Positions 1 to 7,575 of a stretch of DNA of 64,000 nucleotides are shown one piece after another. The notes beneath the pieces were generated by a model. The model did no database searches. It worked only from the letters and a program-made list of their open reading frames with translations, and was not told where the DNA came from. The position numbers and the translations under genes are program-made. Source of the stretch: JBEKZD01 sp050013395 (lineage in GTDB: Bacteria; Verrucomicrobiota; Verrucomicrobiia; Palsa-1439); the NCBI GenBank assembly GCA_050013395.1, contig JBEKFI010000006.1:1-64000 (forward strand). The letters are read 5' to 3'. The stretch's first letter is position 1. Every line of letters begins with the position of its first letter.

Positions 1-58
1 ATAAGTTCAGGTGAAATCGGTATATCGGTTTTCATTGGACGGTGCACTTTACCAAGTC

Positions 59-86
59 TGTCATTCTGAGCGAAGCGAAGAATCTC
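59..86 (+). repeat. Dispersed repeat, GTCATTCTGAGCGAAGCG family
   Basis: The core GTCATTCTGAGCGAAGCG recurs near 50500, reversed near 53280, and in degenerate form near 57810 and 61495. It lies between genes, as expected of a short dispersed palindromic element. Confidence 0.7.
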
Positions 87-132
87 TTTTCCAGACGATG
101 CTTGTCCATCCTGCCGCGCGTCGTGCGTGCTC

Positions 133-246
133 GGTAGAAACGGCGTCGAGAAAATCGTCGAACTGAAACTATCTGCCGACGAACTCGCCCAACTCAAAAA
201 ATCAGCCGACCACGTGCTGGAGAACGTGAAACGGCTAAATCTATAA
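133..246 (+). pseudogene. Malate dehydrogenase 3' tail, orphan copy 1
   Basis: The last 37 codons read GRNGVEKIVELKLSADEL and continue through a LKKSADHVLENVKRLNL-like end to a stop. This matches the C-terminal helix of lactate/malate dehydrogenases (NGVEKIIEVKL). Nothing upstream in bases 1-132 encodes the rest of the enzyme, so this is a detached tail. A second diverged copy lies at 2341-2454. Confidence 0.65.
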
Positions 247-342
247 AGATATACTCGATCCGTGTAGCCACCCCGCTCGGGCGCGGGCGAAACCAAATCG
301 CTGATCCGGAAATGACTGTGCCAAGTGGCATTGAATTCCCCA

Positions 343-1377
343 TTACTCCTTATCTGAAACCACTATTGGCAAGTCAGGATAATCCATCGCAATGCATCTG
401 ATGAAGCAATGGAGGCGTGTGCCGATGAGAAGGTTTGCTCTCGAATCGTAGTCGGTCGCAATTCCTGCGAGTTTGAAATCTGAGTGTTTTGCGTTAGTCG
501 TACGGGGCCATTTGAAAATGGCACCTCCACTCATTCCGTGGGGTAAGGGAGAGATGCGCAGTTCGTCGGTATCCAACGGCTTAGAACGCTTTCTCCGAAA
601 TCGAACAATGATATGGTCTTGGGGTCGGTATCCGTGACGGGTGACATCTCTTGCCGATAGGGTAAGACCAGTCATTGTGCGAAAAGACGCTTCAATACAT
701 CCATGTTTTCGTTCGGTCTTGCGCCAAGGATAACCTGCAAACATGTAACAATCTTCAGAATGCGATTCTACGCTAAGGTCTACATCGTCTCGTTCGAGAA
801 AGACGGAGCCATCCTCGATGAGTGAAGCCTCGCAAGCTTCATCCACGGCGCAATATGCAACATCATACTTGTCGTCCTCTCTCCGACCTGAGGACGGAAG
901 ACCGATCGCTACTTTGTGGCCCGCAATCGGAATCAACTTGCGCTTTGTAGTCACTAGCAAGTCACCTTGTGAATCAGCATCAATTACATGGGCCGCGGTC
1001 AGAAGAAACGGCCTGTGACCTATCCTCAGCAGCACGCCGGAACCGTGTGGTTCGGGCGGTTCATCAGTCTTGGCAAGGAAGACTTGGCAAACGGCGTCCC
1101 ACCGTCTCTCTGGGACGAAATACTCCGAAGGTGCCATAACGGCTCCAGCGCTCTCGCCCGTGTACCGGAGCCCGTATTCCTCATGCGCTTCAATCAAACG
1201 CGGAATTAGCTCAATTTTAAGCCGTTTTCTGATCATCCAGTTCGGATATTCAGCCGGGATCTCTGCGGAGACGCGGTCATTTGTCAGTCTTAAGACGCCC
1301 TCAGCACGCACTCTTCGCCCAGACGGGCACATTAAGTAAAGTGAGATGCCCTGACCATCTCTGAGCGCTGGAACCAT
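343..1377 (-). CDS. Trypsin-like serine peptidase
   Basis: Predicted 344-residue protein. From about residue 110 it has a chymotrypsin-fold core: GSGVLL leading to FLLTAAHVID (catalytic His), a following KYDVAYCAVD stretch that probably supplies the Asp, and HGMSGGAIF with the catalytic Ser in a GxSGG setting. The first 100 residues are an uncharacterised domain. No signal peptide is evident, so a cytoplasmic, possibly stress- or defence-associated protease is likely. A GAGGAG ribosome site before the ATG lies inside the tail of the preceding Mrr-like remnant. The substrate is unknown. Confidence 0.7.
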   Translation of the reverse strand: MVPALRDGQGISLYLMCPSGRRVRAEGVLRLTNDRVSAEIPAEYPNWMIRKRLKIELIPRLIEAHEEYGLRYTGESAGAVMAPSEYFVPERRWDAVCQVFLAKTDEPPEPHGSGVLLRIGHRPFLLTAAHVIDADSQGDLLVTTKRKLIPIAGHKVAIGLPSSGRREDDKYDVAYCAVDEACEASLIEDGSVFLERDDVDLSVESHSEDCYMFAGYPWRKTERKHGCIEASFRTMTGLTLSARDVTRHGYRPQDHIIVRFRRKRSKPLDTDELRISPLPHGMSGGAIFKWPRTTNAKHSDFKLAGIATDYDSRANLLIGTRLHCFIRCIAMDYPDLPIVVSDKE

Positions 1378-1383
1378 GTTTCG

Positions 1384-1617
1384 TTAAACTCCTCGGTGGT
1401 TGCTCATAACATCTACCGCCCTCCTCCAGCTAAAACCTACTTCGCTTATTTCAGGTCCGATCCTCGCCTTGTGGCCGTGTTTTTCCAGAAGATGAAGAAG
1501 GTTTGCGCCGTTCAGAAGAACGAGCGGCTTGCCTTTGGCAAACTCGTACGCGTCCGCGCCATAATCCGCCGTCGTATTCTTCAGTGCGGCAATCGCATTT
1601 TCCTGCTGAAAGGGTTC
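1384..1617 (-). pseudogene. C-terminal remnant of an Mrr-like restriction endonuclease
   Basis: The frame reads an AYEFAKGKPLVLLNGANLL segment followed by HLLEKHGHKARI. This resembles the end of the Mrr/type IV restriction nuclease domain, where a FA-GKPI-LI-G-LL-LL pattern closes the fold. The catalytic D, E-x-K part is absent, because upstream of base 1617 the DNA encodes a different gene in another frame. About 75 codons remain, so this is read as debris of a defence gene. Confidence 0.5.
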
Positions 1618-2254
1618 AGATCGGCTCACCAAGCACATACTTTCGAACCCAAATATACCGCCCAACAGTTCGCTGAGCTCCTGAGGTGTCGATATAAACG
1701 TACTTCCCACTTCGAGCCGCCCAACACGTAATTTCGTCACCCTCGACGGCTTTTTTCTGGTCGGGATACCCGACAAGAAGATAGGAATTGCCGGAAAGGT
1801 CTCCGAGTAACAGTCCATCGTCAAGAACGTGAAAGACGTTACCGTGTTTGTATTCTGGGCGTCCTTTCGGCTCGTTTGCCTTGTTCTCGAGCTCTTTCTC
1901 TTTCGCCTGCTGTTTTAAGAGATCCCGACGCTGCTGCTCGGATTTCTGCCACGCCGCTTGTTTTTCGGCTTCGGCCTTGCGATATTCTGCCGCCTTCTTC
2001 GGGTCGTATCCAAAACGTTGTTGCAAGTTTGGTGGAAGTTTGTCTAACGGCACTGTCGTAATGCCGATGCTGTGACGGATGCTCACAGATGATGGCGTCG
2101 TCGTGCCGAACGTGACGTTGGAGTAGGTGACCCCATCGACGGTGAGCGTCAAGTTGGTTTCGCCGGCGAATGCCAAGGAAGCCACCAACATGAAGACAGA
2201 CAGCATCGCTTTACCGGAGGGCAAACCGAATTCCATTTCGCGCATGAGGATCAT
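1616..2254 (-). CDS. Exported hypothetical protein with coiled-coil segment
   Basis: Predicted 212 residues. A signal peptide-like N-terminus (LSVFMLVASLAFAGE) is followed by LTLTVDGVTYSNVTFGT, a pattern I associate with small secreted Verrucomicrobia proteins of unknown function. A charged Lys/Glu/Gln-rich helix runs about residues 85-130. The C-terminus contains LLLGDLSGNSYLLVGYPDQKK. The start is supported by AGGAG eight bases upstream. No enzymatic motif was seen. The stop codon abuts the Mrr-like remnant. Confidence 0.6.
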   Translation of the reverse strand: MILMREMEFGLPSGKAMLSVFMLVASLAFAGETNLTLTVDGVTYSNVTFGTTTPSSVSIRHSIGITTVPLDKLPPNLQQRFGYDPKKAAEYRKAEAEKQAAWQKSEQQRRDLLKQQAKEKELENKANEPKGRPEYKHGNVFHVLDDGLLLGDLSGNSYLLVGYPDQKKAVEGDEITCWAARSGKYVYIDTSGAQRTVGRYIWVRKYVLGEPI

Positions 2255-2340
2255 CGCACATCTCCTGTCCGCATGACAGCCTAATTCGCCAGCGGTTTGG
2301 ACGCAATCCGAAAATCGCCGTGCAATCCGGTCGCATCGTC

Positions 2341-2454
2341 GGCACGAACGGCGTCGAGAAAATCATCGAAGTGAAATTGACCGCCGACGAACTCGGCCAG
2401 TTGAAGAAGTCGGCCGACCACGTGCTGGAAAACGTAAAGCGATTGAATCTGTAG
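2341..2454 (+). pseudogene. Malate dehydrogenase 3' tail, orphan copy 2
   Basis: Encodes GTNGVEKIIEVKLTADELGQ and then the same LKKSADHVLENVKRLNL ending as the copy at 133-246. The two differ mostly at third codon positions, so they diverged while still under protein selection rather than by recent duplication. There is no enzyme body upstream: the minus-strand secreted-protein gene starts 87 bases to the left. Confidence 0.65.
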
Positions 2455-2483
2455 GCGCGGCCTGGTAAAGTCCGCACTCACCA

Positions 2484-3041
2484 ATGGAGTTCTGCCTCCA
2501 CTACTACGGTAAGTTAAAGAGCCGCGACGATGCGACCGGTAAACACGCCATCCGCCAAGCACTTCACGAGCAGGTGCGATCTCTCTGCACATCGGATCAA
2601 TTCACGCACGCATTTGAAAGCGATCTCAATGGCACTCGCCCTGCCGATGAACCGCGGATGTTTGTCGAGTTCAGTGGGAAGCGGTTCTGGTTCTTGATCT
2701 CTGAATACCTCGCAACTGTCGTCGATCTCAACATCACGATTCTCATGCCACATAACGTTGGCCGAATCATTTATAACGGAGGTGACATCGACAACAGAAT
2801 CAAAACGCTGTTCGATGCCCTTCGGGTTCCGGCTGCTGCGTCCGAGATCCCATCTTCTGATTCCTTCAACTACGGAACATCTGGCATGTACTGCTTGTTG
2901 CAGGACGACAAGCTAATCAACCGTGTGTCCATTCGGAGCTATCGAGACCAAGCGCCGATGGACGGGGATTCGGTTCGTTGCCTCATCGAGGTTGAAACCA
3001 AGATCACACGGGCATTTTGGGGGAATTTGAACTTCGTTTGA
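2484..3041 (+). CDS. Hypothetical protein with RusA-like acidic motifs
   Basis: Predicted 185 residues. The stretch GGDIDNRIKTLFDALRVP followed some 30 residues later by LLQDDKLINRVSIR recalls RusA-type Holliday-junction resolvases, where D-x-DN-xxK-xxxDAL and a later DD pair bind the metal. The rest is unlike classical RusA (about 120 residues), and the N-terminal 100 residues are unassigned. It sits alone on the plus strand between minus-strand accessory genes. The nuclease assignment is an inference from motif spacing only. Confidence 0.55.
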   Translation: MEFCLHYYGKLKSRDDATGKHAIRQALHEQVRSLCTSDQFTHAFESDLNGTRPADEPRMFVEFSGKRFWFLISEYLATVVDLNITILMPHNVGRIIYNGGDIDNRIKTLFDALRVPAAASEIPSSDSFNYGTSGMYCLLQDDKLINRVSIRSYRDQAPMDGDSVRCLIEVETKITRAFWGNLNFV

Positions 3042-3066
3042 AGTCGGTCGGCCCGACGGAGAGTAG

Positions 3067-3618
3067 CTACAGACAGCTTCGTAGCGCCATCACAAGGCTT
3101 ACCAGCAGCACCACTAGCACTACCAAGCAACCGCAGCAACCAAGCATTGTGTCTCCCAACCATTTTTCAGATTCCTTGGCGATCATCTCTTTGGCGGCTT
3201 GTGATCGAGACGACACTTGCGCCTGAGAAGGCCGTCTTCTAGTCCTCCGGACAGACGGTTCGTCCCACCGGTCAGGTCGTTTGAGCCATCGATCGAGTTC
3301 CGCCAACTCTTCATCGCGTTCGGACGCCATGTCTGAACACGCGATTGAATCTAAGGCTAAATCTACTGTGTCACCTTCCTGAATGTCGTGGTTTCGACGA
3401 ATGAAGTCGTACAGTTTTGTCCCCTTGATCTCACGAACCTCGGCGTTCTTTGTCTTCTCCCAGAGTTGTTTGTTTCGCGGAACATCAAAAAGCTTCGTGA
3501 TGACATCGGAGGCCTCGCCCCTGCTAAGTCCGCGAGTTGAATACCCAAAGAAAAGCAGTACGCCCTTTTGCCGGGCGGTAATCTTCTCTCCTCGCCATTC
3601 TTCACTTGAAAAGGCCAC
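3067..3618 (-). CDS. Hypothetical protein with C-terminal membrane anchor
   Basis: Predicted 183 residues. The soluble N-terminal part begins MAFSSEEWRGEKITARQKGV and holds a repeated-charge segment around RRTRRRPSQAQ. The last 25 residues (CCGCLVVLVVLLVSLVMAL) form a cysteine-containing transmembrane helix, so it is probably a tail-anchored protein. It is on the same strand as, and slightly overlaps, the TIR-like remnant upstream. No family was recognised. Confidence 0.5.
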   Translation of the reverse strand: MAFSSEEWRGEKITARQKGVLLFFGYSTRGLSRGEASDVITKLFDVPRNKQLWEKTKNAEVREIKGTKLYDFIRRNHDIQEGDTVDLALDSIACSDMASERDEELAELDRWLKRPDRWDEPSVRRTRRRPSQAQVSSRSQAAKEMIAKESEKWLGDTMLGCCGCLVVLVVLLVSLVMALRSCL

Positions 3619-3790
3619 AACTCAGTTCACCTGATTGGGCTGGAATCGTACTCGGCGATGGCTGGGACTCAATCCCAAAATGGTCGAAGCGATCCGACCA
3701 CGCCAAGCGGTGCGCCCGGCGGTCGCGCCCTACCGGCCACCGTGCGTCTGCTCCAGCGTAGCTGACAAAGAAACTAGCTTCCCCTGCCAT
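3602..3790 (-). pseudogene. TIR-domain N-terminal remnant
   Basis: The first 18 codons read MAGEASFFVSYAGADARW, matching the first strand and loop of bacterial TIR domains (FFVSYAGADR-W). Immediately after the Trp codon the sequence enters the dispersed repeat at 3712-3735 and no further TIR features (catalytic Glu region) follow before the stop. This looks like a defence or signalling gene truncated at a repeat. Confidence 0.45.
3712..3735 (+). repeat. GCGCCCGGCGGTCGCGCCCTACC repeat, copy 1
   Basis: The same core is present at 4657-4683 and 55691-55718. Here it interrupts the TIR-like reading frame. Confidence 0.75.
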
Positions 3791-3881
3791 GACGGAGACG
3801 GATGGTAGTCGGAGGACGACGGGCGCGGGTCAACCGAACAGTGGACGGGGCATTGCCATGTGCTCCGTCGGCATTCGTGCC

Positions 3882-4655
3882 TTATTCGTGTGGATTCGTG
3901 GCCAACGGCACCTGCATGCAGCAGTTCATGGCGGGCGTGACTTCGGCGAAGACACCGCAGATGGCTTTGACCAGTTCGAGGCCGGTGCAGGAGCGGACTT
4001 CACGTTCGGGCATCGGATAGTAGAGTTGGAAACCAGCCCACTCGCGTTTCGAATAATCTTTCACCGCGTCGCGGACTTGGCGGGCTGATTGAAAAATCTT
4101 TTTCGTAAACACGGCGTTGGACTCGAAGTCGCCGACTTCCACGACGAACTCCTCGCGCTCAATGAGGCGGTGCAGTTCTTTGTCCAACGCACTGCCCACA
4201 GCGCATTGCCCGATCAGTCGGTGCCAGTCCCAGTCGTCCTTCAGCAGACAGCCCGGATACGGCTCCGGCCCCACGGCGTACCCGCGCTCGATTTGCAAGC
4301 CGCTCTTGAAAACTTTGCTCTCTTGCTCCACTGAGATGAACAGCTTGGCGCAACCGAAATTCACGTCGTGCGAGATCGGCTTGGCCTCGCGGTTCGCGCG
4401 TGGTAGCCAACAAATCCATTGCCAATACACGCCGCGTCCCCAACGATCGGTCACAAACGATGTGCTGTGAAGTTGCTCCAGATGGAACTTCAGGATCTGC
4501 GTGATCCGTTCGTGCGGTTCGAGGTTGCCCACCCGAATGCCGTGCTGGAAATCGATCCACTCCGCGCGGAACGCTTCCCCGGTGGGCAAGTCGCCGGGGC
4601 GCTTGTCCTGTTTCGCCAGGGGCAGCCAGTCTTTGGAGGTAGCGGTGCGTTTCAT
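3882..4655 (-). CDS. Conserved hypothetical protein
   Basis: Predicted 257 residues, no signal peptide or membrane segment. It is rich in aromatic residues (DRWGRGVYWQWICWLP; DDWDWHRLIG; EWAGFQLYYPMPEREV) and appears to be a folded cytoplasmic protein. I do not recognise the family and see no catalytic signature. It starts inside the flank of the repeat at 4657-4683, 22 bases from the purQ stop, but its relation to purine genes is uncertain. Confidence 0.5.
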   Translation of the reverse strand: MKRTATSKDWLPLAKQDKRPGDLPTGEAFRAEWIDFQHGIRVGNLEPHERITQILKFHLEQLHSTSFVTDRWGRGVYWQWICWLPRANREAKPISHDVNFGCAKLFISVEQESKVFKSGLQIERGYAVGPEPYPGCLLKDDWDWHRLIGQCAVGSALDKELHRLIEREEFVVEVGDFESNAVFTKKIFQSARQVRDAVKDYSKREWAGFQLYYPMPEREVRSCTGLELVKAICGVFAEVTPAMNCCMQVPLATNPHE

Positions 4656-4656
4656 C

Positions 4657-4683
4657 GGCGCGCCCGGCGGTCGCGCCCTACCG
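4657..4683 (+). repeat. GCGCCCGGCGGTCGCGCCCTACC repeat, copy 2
   Basis: Second copy. The purQ stop codon (4678-4680, read on the minus strand) lies inside it, so the repeat defines the C-terminus of PurQ. Confidence 0.75.
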
Positions 4684-5376
4684 CACTACAACTTCGCTTT
4701 GCAGGATGCTCTCGAAGATACACCGGCCGTCGTCGCTGCCGAGGATCTTTTCGCTGGCGCGTTCGGGGTGCGGCATCAGACCGAAAACGTTGCGTTCTTC
4801 GTTGCAGATACCGGCGATGTTGTCGAGTGAGCCGTTGACGTTCGCCGCGTCGGTCAGTTTCCCGTCCTTCGTGCAGTAACGGACGAGGACGCGGTCGTCG
4901 CGTTTGAGTTGTTCAATGACCTTCGGCTCGGCGAAGTAGTTGCCCTCGCCGTGCGCAATCGGGATGCGCAACACCTGACCTTTCTGGCAGGCATTGGTGA
5001 ACGGCGAGTCGGTGGTCTCGACGCGCACGTACACGTGCTCGCAGATGAGCTTCAGCCCGCGGTTGCGGATGAGCGCGCCGGGCAACAGGTGAGCCTCGCA
5101 GAGGATCTGGAAGCCGTTGCAGATGCCGATGACGAGTCCGCCCGCCTTCGCGTGCTCGATCACCGCCTTCATCGCGGGCGAGAAACGCGCGATCGCGCCC
5201 GTGCGCAGGTAATCGCCGTAGCTGAACCCGCCGGGCAATACGACACAGTCCACGTCACCGAGCGCGGTATCCTTGTGCCAGATGCAGCGTACCGGCTGGC
5301 CGAGCACGTCGGCCAATGCGTGATACACATCCTGATCGCAGTTGCTGCCGGGGAACTGGATGATTCCAAACCTCAT
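4678..5376 (-). CDS. purQ: Phosphoribosylformylglycinamidine synthase glutaminase subunit
   Basis: PurQ releases ammonia from glutamine for the PurL/PurS complex, which makes FGAM in de novo purine synthesis. The 232-residue protein opens MRFGIIQFPGSNCDQDVYHA and has VVLPGGFSYGDYLRTGAIAR, the nucleophile Cys in GICNGFQIL and a C-terminal HPERA that supplies the triad His. The internal ATG at 5376 is preferred over the 42-base upstream extension because the family begins at MRFGI. It is the third pur gene after purB and purS on this strand. The end is formed by a dispersed repeat. Confidence 0.95.
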   Translation of the reverse strand: MRFGIIQFPGSNCDQDVYHALADVLGQPVRCIWHKDTALGDVDCVVLPGGFSYGDYLRTGAIARFSPAMKAVIEHAKAGGLVIGICNGFQILCEAHLLPGALIRNRGLKLICEHVYVRVETTDSPFTNACQKGQVLRIPIAHGEGNYFAEPKVIEQLKRDDRVLVRYCTKDGKLTDAANVNGSLDNIAGICNEERNVFGLMPHPERASEKILGSDDGRCIFESILQSEVVVR

Positions 5377-5436
5377 GATACGAACCCCACAAATAAGACA
5401 CGAAGGACGCGAAGACAAACCTGCGGTTTCGTGTGA

Positions 5437-5457
5437 TTCGTGTCTCCTTCGTGCTTA
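5437..5457 (+). repeat. Left direct repeat flanking GxxExxY gene
   Basis: TTCGTGTCTCCTTCGTGCTT here is matched by TTCGTGTCTCCCTCGTGTTA at 5841-5860. The two bracket the GxxExxY gene. Confidence 0.6.
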
Positions 5458-5832
5458 ATAGACAATGCGTTTGGTTTCAAGCTTCTCCCTGCCGAAGTTG
5501 ATCAGAATGCCAAGCCGCAAACCACTCACTTGCAGATACGAATGCAGTTGCCGCTCGAAAACCTTGGGCATGTCGGTCAGAGCTTTCAATTCAAGAATCA
5601 CTTTGTCTTCCACAACGAAGTCGGCCCGAAAGTCGCCAACGGGTTTCTGTTCGTAAACAACGCGAAAGACTCTCTGGCGCTCATACCGAAGGCCCGCCTT
5701 CTTGAACTCAGCTTCCAACGCCCGTTCGTAAACCGCCTCAGGAAATCCCGGCCCGAGCTTCTTGTGGACTTCCAGGGCACAGCCAACGATTTGGTACGAC
5801 AGTTCACGATACAGAATCTTGTCGCTGTCCAT
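5455..5832 (-). CDS. GxxExxY family protein
   Basis: Predicted 125 residues carrying the defining motif GFPEAVY (GxxExxY) around residue 30 and the conserved core DFRADFVVEDKVILELKA, a PD-(D/E)xK nuclease-like arrangement. C-terminal LGILINFGREKLETKRIVY is typical of the family. The function is unestablished; members are common in environmental bacteria next to repeats. It splits purS from purQ and is framed by near-identical direct repeats, suggesting a passenger inserted in the operon. Confidence 0.9.
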   Translation of the reverse strand: MDSDKILYRELSYQIVGCALEVHKKLGPGFPEAVYERALEAEFKKAGLRYERQRVFRVVYEQKPVGDFRADFVVEDKVILELKALTDMPKVFERQLHSYLQVSGLRLGILINFGREKLETKRIVY

Positions 5833-5840
5833 TCGTGGGC

Positions 5841-5860
5841 TTCGTGTCTCCCTCGTGTTA
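5841..5860 (+). repeat. Right direct repeat flanking GxxExxY gene
   Basis: Partner of 5437-5457. The purS stop codon (5858-5860, minus strand) falls in its last bases. Confidence 0.6.
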
Positions 5861-6100
5861 TTCGTGCAGCGTAAAGCTGTACTCCTCGATGACCGGATTG
5901 CTCAACAACTTGTGGCACGCCTCGTCGATCTTCTTCTGCAGTTCCGCCTTGTTACCGCCTTCCATCTCGACTTCGATGAACTTGCCGACGCGCACGTCTT
6001 TGATCCCCTTGAAACTCATGGACTCCAGCGCGTTCTTGACGGTCTTGCCCTGCGGATCGAGAACCGTCTTTTTCGGCATGACAACGATTTTTGCTTTCAT
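5858..6100 (-). CDS. purS: Phosphoribosylformylglycinamidine synthase subunit PurS
   Basis: An 80-residue small subunit that bridges PurL and PurQ. MKAKIVVMPKKTVLDPQGKT followed by an ALESMSFKGIKDVRVGKFIEV core is diagnostic of PurS. The correct start is the ATG at 6100, which overlaps the purB stop by four bases (ATGA), implying translational coupling. The longer upstream frame is antisense-like arginine-rich sequence and is not used. Confidence 0.95.
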   Translation of the reverse strand: MKAKIVVMPKKTVLDPQGKTVKNALESMSFKGIKDVRVGKFIEVEMEGGNKAELQKKIDEACHKLLSNPVIEEYSFTLHE

Positions 6101-7380
6101 TTGATTCCAACTTTCTTGAAGGTGTTGTTGACCTGACGCAGGTGGACGCCGAGGTCGAAAAGGACATTCACTTCGCGCCTCGTCAGCGCCTTCATCACCT
6201 CGGCGTCTTCGAGGAGGAATTCCTTGAAGGTTTTGGCGTCGGCCCAAGTCTTCATCGCGTTGCGCTGGACAAGCTCATACGCTTTCTCGCGTGTGAGGCC
6301 TTTCTTGGTGAGCGCGAGCAACACGGCCTGGGAATAGATCAGGCCTTTGCTGGCTTCGAGGTTGGCCTTCATCCGCTCGGGATAAACCAACAGCTTGTCC
6401 ACTACGTTGGTCAGCGTGACGAGCATGTAATCGAGCAACGTGGTGGAGTCGGGCAGGATGATCCGCTCGACCGAGCTGTGCGAGATGTCGCGCTCGTGCC
6501 AGAGAGCGACGTTCTCCATGGCGGCCAATGCGTTGCCGCGCAGCACGCGGGCCAGACCGCACAGGCGTTCGCACGTGATCGGGTTGCGCTTGTGCGGCAT
6601 CGCGCTGCTGCCCTTCTGGCCTTCGGCGAAATATTCCTCCGCCTCGAGCACTTCGGTGCGCTGGAGATGGCGGAATTCCTGCGCCCAGCGGTCGATGGAG
6701 CAGCCGACCAACGCGATGGTAGCGAGGAAGTCGGCGTGACGGTCACGCTGGATGATCTGTGTCGAGATGGCGGCGGGACGCAGCCCGAGCTTCTTGCAGA
6801 CGTGGTCTTCGACCTCTGGATCGAGATGCGCGTGAGTGCCGACGGCGCCGGAGATTTTTCCAACGGCGACAATGCCGCGGGCGCGCTCCAGCCGCGCCAG
6901 GGCGCGACCGAATTCGTCGTACATCAGGGCCATCTTCAAACCGAAGGTGACGGGTTCGGCGTGGACGCCGTGGGTGCGGCCGATCATCGGCGCCATCTTG
7001 TACTTCTTGGCCTTGGCGGCGACGACGGCGCGGAGTTTCTTGAGGTCTCCGATCAGGATGTCCGCCGCCTGCGTCATCTGCAACGCGAGCGCGGTATCGC
7101 CGACATCGGAGGAGGTCAACCCCTCGTGGATGTGGCGCGAAGCTGGGCCGACGTGTTCGGCGACACAGGTGAGGAAGGCGATGACGTCGTGGTTGGTGAC
7201 CTTCTCGATCTCGCGGATGCGTTCCACGTCGAACTTCGCCTTGCGTTTGATGATGGCGAGGTCTTTCGCCGGAATCTTGCGGGCTTCGCACGCCAGAATC
7301 TCGATCTGGAGCCAGATCCGGAATTTATTTTCGTCCGTCCAAATCTGGCACATCGCTTCCCGGCTGTATCGTCGAATCAT
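6097..7380 (-). CDS. purB: Adenylosuccinate lyase
   Basis: PurB cleaves SAICAR and adenylosuccinate in purine synthesis. The 427-residue protein has the fumarase/aspartase superfamily signature GSSAMPHKRNPI around residue 263, plus TSSDVGDTALA and GRTHGVHAEPVTFG near residues 90 and 140. The N-terminus MIRRYSREAMCQIWTDENKF is canonical. It is first of the minus-strand operon purB-purS-GxxExxY-purQ. No purL is in the window. Confidence 0.96.
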   Translation of the reverse strand: MIRRYSREAMCQIWTDENKFRIWLQIEILACEARKIPAKDLAIIKRKAKFDVERIREIEKVTNHDVIAFLTCVAEHVGPASRHIHEGLTSSDVGDTALALQMTQAADILIGDLKKLRAVVAAKAKKYKMAPMIGRTHGVHAEPVTFGLKMALMYDEFGRALARLERARGIVAVGKISGAVGTHAHLDPEVEDHVCKKLGLRPAAISTQIIQRDRHADFLATIALVGCSIDRWAQEFRHLQRTEVLEAEEYFAEGQKGSSAMPHKRNPITCERLCGLARVLRGNALAAMENVALWHERDISHSSVERIILPDSTTLLDYMLVTLTNVVDKLLVYPERMKANLEASKGLIYSQAVLLALTKKGLTREKAYELVQRNAMKTWADAKTFKEFLLEDAEVMKALTRREVNVLFDLGVHLRQVNNTFKKVGIK

Positions 7381-7575
7381 GACAAAGTTTTAACCGCAAA
7401 CGGCCACAGATGCACGCGGATAATTTCAACTTGGAGTGCGGCGGCTTCCGCCTTCGCTAAAGCTACGTCGGACACGTGACGCCGCTTTGCTGTTTGCTGC
7501 GACAAGGCTTGCATCTTTTTCGTAGCAGCGGCCACGTGAAACGTGGTAAACATTCTTGCCGCGACCGGTGAGGTT

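Noticed and set aside
6091..7479. A 462-codon plus-strand frame opposite purB
   Set aside because: It mirrors purB exactly and shows no family motif of its own.
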